Shown here: piece after piece, positions 55,901 through 64,000 of the stretch
Position numbering within the stretch: the stretch's first letter is position 1
Layout of the letters: each line of letters opens with the position of its first letter
DNA from: Roridomyces roridus
Taxonomy: Eukaryota; Basidiomycota; Agaricomycetes; Agaricales; Mycenaceae
Length of the DNA: 64,000 nt
NCBI GenBank assembly: GCA_029378245.1
Contig: JARKIF010000001.1
Coordinates: 2,108,001-2,172,000, forward strand
Direction: 5' to 3'
Notes under the pieces: model-generated
Database searches by the model: none
Told to the model about the DNA's origin: nothing
The model's input: only the letters and a program-made list of their open reading frames with translations
Position numbers and translations under genes: made by a program

Positions 55901-56563
55901 TCTTCTCTCTTATTATTGTAGTATAGATCTTATTGTCTTTCATACTTCTGACTCCATTAGGTCGTGTCATACTTACTTAGTATATATAGGCGATACGACT
56001 TTGATGTACCTCAGTAGTTAATTAACGTGTGTTGCCTCCGCAATTCCTCTGTGCCAATCTAGTCTCCGAGTACTCCTCTCTCGGAAGTCAAGTGGCTGGT
56101 GCGCTCTCCCTCCGAGTAGCGTTCACCTCATCCGGATTACCCTCGGTCTACGTCCCTCCGACCTCCGACCTCCGACCTCAGGTTCCGGCCCCTTTGTCCT
56201 TACCCTCCGGCACGGATATTACACTTCTATATCATCCAGCGAGGAGAATGCCAGCCTGAGAGAAGAGCTGCTACTCTCAGCAAGGGAGCATGAAGCATTG
56301 ATACGCAACTGGGAAACGGAGCGCCAGAAACATCTAAAGTACAAACATGGGTACAAAATGGTAACCACCCAGTTGCAGGTAGGTATGCCGGCTTGAATGA
56401 TATTTGCCCCAGTAATCGCAATGAGCAGGAACAACAGACAGACACTCTTCTCCAAATGAGTCAGGCACATCTGCATGGGATGCGAACTGGAGAAGGTATC
56501 TGTATGGAGTGCCGGCGGAAAACGGACGGGCGGAACTGGGAAGATCAGAGCCGGTCGAGATGA
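49915..56563 (+). CDS. Chromodomain and coiled-coil protein with many short exons
   Basis: Starting MMDKLPVRSVHDRPSP, a series of exons of 60-200 bases with GT(G/A)AGT donors carries acidic/serine modules. The clearest domain is at about 51985-52160: YAVGEVIHEE, NRFLITWAGYGPHEDRWKDA, TWLEKHGFLQDWDDLS. This has the chromodomain pattern (W.GY....TWE-like) with an HP1-like strand order; chromodomains bind methylated lysines of histones. Downstream exons form coiled coils: heptads LQAEVKALQAEVEALQAEV (53070-53140), ERKNSDLSDQIGALEQ, ENENSRQKQENQNMQREL, EEYKAMIQQLQDQI, LGQLRIRLEHEKEASAHREE, SRRISDLLKEKNALTDALVQ, EENASLREELLLSAREHEAL. It ends RKTDGRNWEDQSRSR. One intron carries a solo LTR. A heterochromatin scaffold is a reasonable inference. 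Several exon joins remain untested. Confidence 0.6.
53068..53142 (+). repeat. 21-base tandem repeats coding exact heptads
   Basis: GCACTGCAAGCCGAGGTG and two close copies follow each other every 21 bases, so the DNA period is exactly one coiled-coil heptad (A-L-Q-A-E-V-E/K). Confidence 0.8.
55562..56223 (+). mobile_element. Solo LTR inserted in an intron
   Basis: The element starts TGTTATATCC and ends GGATATTACA, near-perfect inverted ends with TG...CA. It is flanked by CTTCT on both sides (55557-55561 and 56224-56228), a 5-bp target duplication. Inside are a TATA box (TATATATAGG, about 55980) and pyrimidine-rich CCTCCGG tandem repeats near both ends. The host intron runs from the donor GTATGT at 55525 to the CCAG before 56241; without LTR and duplication it would be about 50 bases, and the exons join in frame (ILALREENASLRE). 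Confidence 0.9.
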
Positions 56564-56673
56564 ACAACTGTATGATGATTATTGGAAATTGAGGCAAACA
56601 CCTTGGTTCTCCGCTAATTCGCACTACCGGAGAAGCCATTAACATTTCCTCGGCTGCTCTATCTCTGAATTGC

Positions 56674-58845
56674 TGTTTCAAATTCGGTTCTGACGCGGCC
56701 AATATCGCGAAAACGCAGTACTGTGTTCAAGAACGCGCGTGGACAGCCACCCCCTGAGAAGTAAAGGTGAACTTGCAACAGCAGATACCTCTTGCTCACC
56801 GCAGCGGTCAACGTATCATCGTTCATAAGGTCAAGAACCACAGCAAGATTGCCCGAATCTCCCGCCAGCTCAACAGCTGCCAGTACTCACCTCACTGTCA
56901 CACGGGTGGGAAAGCTTTCGAGAATCTTGGAAGAATGATTTCTTGGCTCGTCACCCAACGACCTCTTCCAAGTCCATTTTGGCTTTCCGAAGACTTTCAG
57001 GCCTTGAAGGTTGACGGAATTCGTTGAAAAGCGGGAGAAACGCCTCTGGACAGCCACCGGGTCAAAAGCCGGATCAAGACCAGTCCATATTAAATTCATG
57101 AGTTGCGCTCCAGATCTCACCTAGGAACATGAAGGTAGGGGGAAACTTAAAAATGCGCCGCCAACTAATTCGAAATTTAAAATGAGCCGTCTGGAGCTGG
57201 AACGGGCAAAAGTGGATGGAAAATACGCACAATCAACGCGACACCGGTGGCATTCAACGTCGATGTCTCGGAATTGGGGCGCCAAGAGGATTTTCCAGCC
57301 AGTACCAGAGTCTCCATGGTTCTCCGGGAGCTGTCTGCGGCAGCTACGAGCTCCTTGACGGCGAGAACGCCCCTGTACAGCCACTGACTGCATCGTGATT
57401 TGGCATCACCGAATCTGTACAGAATCGAAAAGCCGGTTGTAATTATGTGCTTCAATGAATAATAATTCTCAACAAACAAGTTTCTGCGCATGCGACGCGA
57501 GAACAGCATTTATTTTCCCAACAAACATAGGTATCATGAGAGTGACTAGCCAAATTTCAACTTACCGCCGCTGGGATGTCTACGCCCTCGTGAATATTGG
57601 TCAAAGCGGTCGTCAGGAATCTGGAATTATAATGAGACAGCCGCGGGCGAAAGGAGCAGCGAGGCATACCGGTTCAGCACCCTCTTGATTTCACTTTGGT
57701 TGAATCTGGTCACTTCGACGAACCCCAGTGGATCCCTGCGTCCCAGGGCGGCTATCACCAGCTCACCCCGCCAATTGTACCCCTTGAGAAGGCGTTTGAG
57801 AGCCGGATTGACGGGCGCCCAGTCGTCATAGTGCGCAGAAACGAGGAACCTCTGTTCCCCGACAGTGACTATACAATCGTGGATGGTCCCGACAACGTCC
57901 CGCGTGAATACAGGCCCTACGACCAAGTATTCAAGTCGTTCGATGGTGGTCCTGGGGCTGATAAAAGCGTGTCCCCTTCTCTGACGCAGCGATGGCGCCA
58001 TCTCGCTTCTGACAGTGACCGAGATTTTCACTGGTGAGACTGGCGTACTATAGAGGAAAGCCCGACAAGACACGGCCTTCAACTGGCATGGATTTGAGTG
58101 AGTGAGACGCGGAGACTCGACGGGCCCATCCATACCTTCGCCGTACCGTTGGGGCGTTTCCGGTAGGAGGGCATCGGTAAGACTGCTGGGCGATCTCGAG
58201 TTTGCTGGGGAAAAGCAAGGAATGTCTTGCCTGGACGAACATGTGGGATGCGGCTGCCCGTGGTTCTGCGTTCGGATCTAGAAGGCCAACGCGGACTTGG
58301 CCTAATTTCGGCGGAAGTTGGATGTCCGTTCGGTGTTTTGGGAAGTCGATCGCGAGCCAGGATTGAGCCAGTTTGATGCTCCCCAATATCAACTTTTCCT
58401 GGATTCCGGGATTCTCTGTGGCTGAAGAGCAGAATCCGGAGCAAGAAACGCCGCCAGGGCCACCCCACAATGTCAGTTGAGTCTTCTCGCGATCAACACA
58501 TGTTGTCCAGCAATTAATATTGCGCCAATATTCGCAAGGAGCCCTGCTCTCCCGGTGGCATCGGTATCGGCTCTCAGAATTCAAAGGAGCGCCATGGATC
58601 GAATTCAGTGAAATATTGGAGAAGGGTCGTTTCGAGACGGAAGGAGCGGCCCCAAGAGATAGTAACCGTACACGAGGCCTGCTTCCCAGTAGATTTTTTA
58701 CGGGTTCAACCCCACGGCTCGGGCGCTTTAGTGGATGACGCGTTGGTGGTGCCTGACGCGATAAGGTCCTTTCACGAGGAAAAAGGGAACCCAGTGCGGA
58801 ATACGTTTTCTGTGGAATCTGTGCGGATGGTTTAGGTTCAAGTTG
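56674..58845 (-). repeat. Repeat family copy C, right member of the large inverted pair
   Basis: Minus-strand copy running from CAACTTGAACC at 58845 to the border near 56674, where similarity to B ends. The inner two thirds are almost identical to B. The outer end is closer to copies A and D than to B. The inner end lies about 110 bases after the stop of the chromodomain gene. Confidence 0.85.
57627..58133 (-). CDS. Conserved unknown protein of the repeat family (copy C version)
   Basis: Same 168-codon frame as in copy B with one residue changed (FISP for FVSP). A long open frame directly upstream on the same strand (58857-58048) could supply another exon: it contains APCEYWRNINCWTTC and GLLDPNAEPRAAASHMF, also partly conserved in A and B, but it overlaps the domain frame in another phase. 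Function unknown. Confidence 0.5.
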   Translation of the reverse strand: MDGPVESPRLTHSNPCQLKAVSCRAFLYSTPVSPVKISVTVRSEMAPSLRQRRGHAFISPRTTIERLEYLVVGPVFTRDVVGTIHDCIVTVGEQRFLVSAHYDDWAPVNPALKRLLKGYNWRGELVIAALGRRDPLGFVEVTRFNQSEIKRVLNRYASLLLSPAAVSL

Positions 58846-58861
58846 TAATTTGAACAAACAT

Positions 58862-59070
58862 ACAGTCAGGTAATCGATTTCGCGAACTGTCTCGCCTATT
58901 CTGAGCCTTCAACTCCAGTCATGGAGCTCCCGGTGTGGTTCAACCGGAGCGCTACCTACCCTTTGCACACACACGTCACCGAGCCACTCCAAGGCCCAGC
59001 TTGTCAGAAGGACTGCTCCGGATCCAAGCAACTTCTCACGTATGACCTAGCCATGCTGCTGGCTCGCTAG
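58862..59070 (+). pseudogene. F-box gene fragment, paralogue of the one at 6.8 kb
   Basis: The plus strand reads VIDFANCLAYSEPSTPVMEL then PVWFNRSATY, clearly paralogous to VDFTNCLAYSEPSPPAMEL on the minus strand at 6880-6820. It stops at a TAG near 59070 with no F-box upstream, because repeat copy C begins only 17 bases before it. Confidence 0.6.
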
Positions 59071-59449
59071 GGTCGCTCAATGACCTCCCATGGCCAGTTG
59101 CAATGCGCACGTACGCAGACCCGCTGTATGGATCTTCCCACTCCTCTTCTCTCTGTATCTCCGCCTTTCTATGAACCTTTCCTCAAGCGATAATCCATTC
59201 TTACTGCGGACATCACTCGATAGTGGGATTGCCCGATGGGATCTGGGGTGACCACTGAACATGTCTTTCGATGGTCCTTACAGAATCCCACCCCGATTCC
59301 CGTGATACGTGCTGACGTCCGGATTCAGGGGTAATTCAATCACCCGCGACCGCCAACTTTTCCCGTCGGCCTCGTGGCCCTGCACTTCCTTCCGTATACT
59401 TTGCGACATACACTCACCGTCGACAGCAATTGAACTCATCGACATCCAC

Positions 59450-61438
59450 ATGAACCTTCACCCAATTAGCGCAGAAACCTCTCAACGCGCCGTTGGCCAC
59501 TCTGAGGCCGAACACTTCAGCGAATATCACCAGGCGGCGAAAGAACTCGAGGAGGCCAAGATCGATGTGGCTCAGGCAAACGCTGAGATTGAACTGGAGC
59601 GGGGCGCGATCTGGTCTTATGGTATGTGGTCTCTGCTTTCAATATCTCAAGCCTTACTAATCCACTTGCGCAGGAGACTCAGTACGCAGGTTCCATCCTT
59701 TTATCGCGGTTGGCCTTGGCGATCTAATCGATCATACAACCGTCGAGGTTGAACTGGAGCGGGAAAACGCTGGGCGTCACGCAGAATTCCTGGTTAAACT
59801 TGACAAACTCCTGGCGCCAAGCACTCTCACTGTTGCTGAGGTTGTTGAGCGTGCCGCGAACGTTGTGGACTCCACAGGCGTGGATCTCCTGGTCCACCGC
59901 ATTGTTTCTGTGCTCAACCTCCCTGGAACCAATGTTACCGCAGGTGAAAATCAGCCGTTGCTGGGATATGTACCATTCTCAATGCTATCATAGGCGATCG
60001 TATCGTTTTACGCGCGGAGGCGGAAGGCTATCCCCCGCAGTATTTCGCTTTTTCCACGGCCAGCGGCACAGTCGACGGTACCCGGGCGTTACCCGTGGAG
60101 ATCCTCACTACGATCTTCACACTGCTCCGGGAGAGCATGGACGGAGACCTGACGGGACTCGCTACCTTGATCAAGGTGTGCAGTAGGTGGCGAGATGTCT
60201 GTGTGCGAACTTCGTCGCTTTGGGGCGGAACCCTTTACTTCCCGCGTATACAACCACAATTCATGGCGACGGTTTTTAAACGGTCCATCGCCCGCCCTCT
60301 TTCTATCACATTGGATCTGCTTGGGATCTCACACCCGGTATCCCTACCTCCCGCACCAAGGGCATCCAGCGTCGCGGAATGCACTCGGCAGTGGCGCGAG
60401 CGCATGGTCCGGCATCCACCTCCCCAGCCTCAGAGTCCGTTCTACCTTCTTACGCGCGTCCAGGAGAGGCTCGAGAGCCTTATCCTCAATTTGCGCCCTG
60501 GAGATATCATTATCAACCACGCAGGCGACCCCGGCTTCGCCCGGCTCACTTCTCTCGCCCTTTTTGTCATGGATGTTGACGGAGGAGAAGAAGGATGGGA
60601 TGTCGAAGAAGCCGAAGGTGGCGAGGGTGTACTGGATGGAATGTTGGATTTCTTCCAGAATTCTCCGGCTCTGGAAGCCTTTGCCCTTACCGCTTATGCC
60701 CCATATTCGTTGCGTCTCCGACCCCGGGCCCTCGATTTCCCCTGGTCTCAGCTCACCTCATTATCGATCTTCATCGAAATGAGTGGAGACGACGTGTACG
60801 ATATCCTGGTCCAATGCACTAAGCTGCAGGAGTGCCGCTTGGGACACGTCGAAAATTATGAATCCGACCAAGAATCTCACGAGATACCCACCCTCACTTC
60901 CCTCGAGTTCACTATCGCCGATTACGCCTACGTGCTCATCCTCGAAGTCTTCAAATTTCCTCGTTTACAATCCCTCACCTTCACTGCTCACGACGACTTC
61001 TGTCCCGTGGACGACATCATTCATTGCTCACCGCACGGGCTCCTTAAACTCGATCTGAGCACCTGCTCGATCGAAGTACAGGCTTTGACCCGACTGCTTC
61101 AACATCTGCCGTATCTGGAGGAGCTTACACTCACCGACTGTTCGACAGCAGACGCTTTCCCCTTCCTTGAGTTGTTCGTTTATGAAACTGCTCCCCACCC
61201 CCTCTATAACTTAACGAGACTCAAGATTGGCCATATCAGCGACACGATCGACGGACACTTTCTGGTGCGCATGATTGACTCGCTGTGGAGCCATCGCAAC
61301 ATGGCGCAGGCGCCCTTCCCGTCGATTCGCACTGTGGAGTTGGATCTAAACGGAAGCCGTTTCCCCCATTCGGTGGAAACTGCTCTGGGCCGCATGTCGG
61401 CCAAGGGATATCTTGTCGATTTTGGGGTGAGACATTAG
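59450..61438 (+). CDS. F-box/LRR protein with N-terminal helical region
   Basis: Exons 59450-59621, 59674-59943 and 59994-61438 join exactly in frame and give 628 residues. The N-terminus is helical (YHQAAKELEEAKIDVAQANA, VEVELERENAGRHAEFLVKL). The F-box starts near residue 180: ALPVEILTTIFTLLRE, LATLIKVCSRWRDVC, TSSLWGGTLYF. Leucine-rich units follow (RLTSLALFVMDVD, QLTSLSIFIEM, TLTSLEFTIADYA, RLQSLTFTAHDDF, YLEELTLTDCS, NLTRLKIGHIS). It probably serves as a substrate adaptor of an SCF ubiquitin ligase, as is usual for the family. The gene looks intact. An alternative start lies upstream in another phase but adds no conserved sequence. Confidence 0.8.
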
Positions 61439-61666
61439 GCAGACCAGTGACCCACCCTCCTCGCATAAAACCCTCATTTCGGATGCATGTACCCCACTTA
61501 TGAACAAATCTGTATCGTGTTCCAGAAAAATTACAATGGGAGAAAAATATCCGCCTCTCCGACTTGACCAGGCAACTGACACAATTATGTCAATGCATGC
61601 TTATTCAGAAGGGGCACTCTGGCTTACCGGAGGGTCAAATCATCTCAAAAAATGTTCTCTCCAAAT

Positions 61667-62047
61667 TCAGACACCACAATACCAAGGCCGTGCCTTTGTC
61701 CTTGAGCGCGCGGGCTCGGCCTGCCGTAAAGGTGCGCTGTTGGAGTTCGAGTACTGTCTGACGGAGTGGATGCACTGGATGCACTCGGAACGTGATTCGA
61801 GCATAGTGAGCAACGACGCGTTGGTGAAGAGGTAAGATCCAGTGATAGTGAGGCTCGTTAGTGCAGGAAGGCACACCTTCGCCGTCACGAGCTGCGTGAA
61901 GAGATTACTGGTAATCGCGTTCGGCTGGAGTCCACGGAGTATGAGCGTGCCCAGGCTCGGGAGCAGGAGTAGCATGGCAAAGAGGTCCTGTGAATTAATG
62001 CGCAGCTTCAGACCGTCGTACATAGTGCACACAAGCGCTCTGTTCAT
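61667..62047 (-). pseudogene. LRR fragment of an F-box-type gene
   Basis: The minus strand reads DGLKLRINSQDLFAMLLLLP, SLGTLILRGLQPNAITSNLF and LPALTSLTITGSYLFTNASL, leucine-rich repeats in the style of mushroom F-box proteins. It then loses similarity near 61800. No F-box is found upstream, and it overlaps nothing else. It may be the C-terminal end of a lost gene. Confidence 0.5.
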
Positions 62048-64000
62048 TGTATTCTACTAGAATACATTCGGTACAACTCTGGTGGTGCGAACACCACAGC
62101 CCTCAAGGTACAAAAAATGACCCGGGGGTTCTGAACCCCACGACATTGGTCGCCGCGAGAGCCCAAATAGATCAAGTACATATTTAAATTTGCCCCGCAC
62201 CTCAGCCGACGCAGCGGCTCGCTTCGAGCCACTCCCGCGGGACCGCATCGACGCAACGCGGGAGCGTGGTGGTAATCACGGTCGGTGGGGTGGTGGCTGG
62301 AACGGCATGCATGCAGGGACAGTCTGAGTTGGGGCTCAACATTTAGACAGCAATGAAACAAGTAAAGAGCGACGTGAAAGAAACTCACCGCCATCCTGAT
62401 CGTGCTCCGAATCGCGGTGGACTCAATCCATCATCATATTGCTACGTATTCGTTCCTGACGAGGACTGGTAGCAAGAGAGCGAAGATGGAGTCTGACACG
62501 GGACGACACCACCCGATCAACCAGGGTCGCCCTCGCCCTGCTCTGTGGTGAGAGTTGGGTAGAGGGTCACACCTGGATTCATGGGAGGTAAAAAAAAAAG
62601 TATGGAAAAGAATATTTCGAGAGGAGAGCATGGGGATCGAGACCACGCACCCAAGGGCGTCGAGCCCAGCCTCGAAGGTCGCCGAGGAACGGGGGAGAGA
62701 GCTTGCATATCCTGAGCTTCGAGCGAGGCGTGCTGCTGGCGTTCGAATTTCGAATGAGAGGATTCTTTTCCCTGGCGCCAAGAGTCAGCACCCCAGACAG
62801 AGACGAGCGAAAACAACGCAAAGGAGAGGCTGAGTTAAAGGTCGTAAGGCCAGACCAGAATCCCGGGCCAAAGATGGATGTGCACGGTAGCTGGGAGATA
62901 TGGAACACACTTGAGTGACGGGGCTGCACATTTCCTGTGATCAGGCGAGAGCTGGATGTTATTTGCGCCGGTCAGTCGTACTTGTCTTGCGTCAGGCACG
63001 GAGGCAGCATCAGATACACCGTCATGATTTGAAGAGGATGTGGATCGTTATTCTGTGAGCAAGGAAAAGATCAAGGATTCGTGTGGGGCGCTCGAGCGAC
63101 GCACCTGATAGCCTCGGATCCCTTTCACCAAGAACAACATGAGTTCCACAGTATTGTATGTCTTGTGTCTCCGGTAAGGGTGCACTGTTGAGCGTGTCTT
63201 CGGCCGCAAGAGCGACGGTGGAGGACCTGTGCAAATCAAGATACCCTGAGCTACGAATGTGAGAGAAGCCACGTACCTGAAGCGCTCCGCAGAGTGGGAG
63301 CTTGGTGCGAGAAATGCCACCGTGTCGCCTGTCAGGCTATTGAGGGCCCGGCACAGCAACTCGCTGAAACTCGCGGTCGACGCGTCAATTGCCTTGCTCA
63401 GAGCCGATTCATCGAGAAGGAAAGGGAGGGAAGACGACCGGATGCGATGTGGGGCGCGTATACGACGCGCACAGGCGACGGCGACGGCGACGGTGAGGAG
63501 AAGAGTTGACGAGTGCTGGCACTGTGGCAGTGGACAAGTGGCAGATTGATGGGCAACCCAATCGGGACACTTGCTCTTGATTCGGATTCCTTGCTCCGGC
63601 CTCCTCGGACCTTGCTCGGAGCCTCGGACTCGATCGGTGGGGTGGGTCGGGGGCGGCCTGACAAGCGGGGAGCGGTGATCACGATGGCAGAGAACCTCTG
63701 TGAATGCGGCAGAGGACAAGGCTTGGCTGATCTACACATACAAACACTAACTAGACCACACCGATCATACCCGCCACCGTGACAGGGCCCTCGGCCCTGG
63801 CACATGCGCCCACAACCACGAAAGGCAGCGGCCACGCTGCCGAATCTCCAAGAAAAGAAAAAGAGAAAAACACACAACAACTCGCGCCCTCAAGCCGGCC
63901 GAACCCAACCCAATGCAGTCAGCGCGCGACTGAGATCGCGGAGCCGAGGATCGTGACCCCAATCAAGATGGGAATTTTTGGCGAAGGGAGGAGTCGCGCT
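62048..64000. other. No recognisable gene
   Basis: Several minus frames are open (63719-63048, 224 codons; 62929-62579), but their composition is arginine/serine/proline-rich and they show no domain. An inverted pair CTCCCGCG/CGCGGGAG lies at 62231-62265 and a ten-base A run near 62590. The short dispersed repeat occurs at 63556. Confidence 0.4.
63556..63612 (+). repeat. Short dispersed repeat, copy 3
   Basis: Third copy of the ACACTTGC/TTGGAT-type signature: AACCCAATCGGGACACTTGC, CTTGATTCGGATTCCTTG, CTCCGG, then a diverged GGACCTTGCT. Same orientation as copy 1. Confidence 0.55.

Noticed and set aside
58500..58857. Plus-strand frame over the outer end of copy C as the real gene of the repeat
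   Set aside because: It reads FPVDFLRVQPHGSG and looks protein-like, but it is not kept open in copies A, B and D, whereas the opposite-strand domain frame is conserved in A, B and C.
1..64000. CRISPR arrays, operons, ribosome binding sites
   Set aside because: The introns, gene types and transposons are eukaryotic; no regularly spaced direct repeats with unique spacers were seen.

Overview
The window reads as nuclear DNA of a filamentous basidiomycete, most likely an Agaricomycete. Genes are split by many 45-60 bp introns with GT(A/G)NGT donors. F-box/leucine-rich genes are numerous. The mobile DNA (a KDZ transposase with CxC2-like cysteine cluster, a Tnp2/CACTA transposase, LTR pieces) is typical of mushroom genomes. 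All intron calls were made by eye from splice sites and frame continuity. No alignments or searches were run.

Layout. 1-1250 is a partial copy (A) of a repeat family. 3.6-4.6 kb is a decayed AAK1/Ark1-type kinase. 5.0-7.2 kb holds an intact F-box-associated LRR gene and a broken F-box gene. 8.3-11.05 kb is a SNF2-family helicase with possible damage at both ends of its motor. 12.1-13.0 kb is another small gene of an F-box-like family. 13,290-25,791 is bounded by 55-bp inverted repeats and forms one coherent unit: an apparently intact KDZ transposase on the minus strand, with three good plus-strand passenger genes (a small basic helical protein, an RNase H1 N-terminal/viroplasmin-like domain protein, and a long protein with acidic and basic blocks) and a relic of a second KDZ transposase. 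LTR-like debris follows to 27 kb, then a WD-repeat gene, repeat copy D and an unknown multi-exon gene.

31.7-58.8 kb is symmetrical: repeat copies B (plus) and C (minus), about 2.15 kb each and nearly identical in large parts, face each other across 22.8 kb. Inside lie an intact CHMP7-type ESCRT-III gene, a frameshifted F-box gene, a Tnp2-like transposase with a frameshift at a T run, a 2,941-bp palindrome (two 1,351-bp arms, 239-bp centre) bounded by TA on both sides, a retropepsin fragment, an unknown 406-residue gene, and a many-exon chromodomain/coiled-coil gene. One intron of the chromodomain gene carries a 662-bp solo LTR with a 5-bp target duplication. The last 5 kb holds a complete 628-residue F-box gene, an LRR remnant and sequence I could not assign.

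The genes do not form a pathway. The window is a transposon-rich accessory region with a few housekeeping-type anchors (CHMP7, WD protein, SNF2 helicase). The most interesting parts are the cargo-carrying KDZ unit, the TA-bounded palindrome, and the repeat family whose copies share a conserved unknown protein domain.
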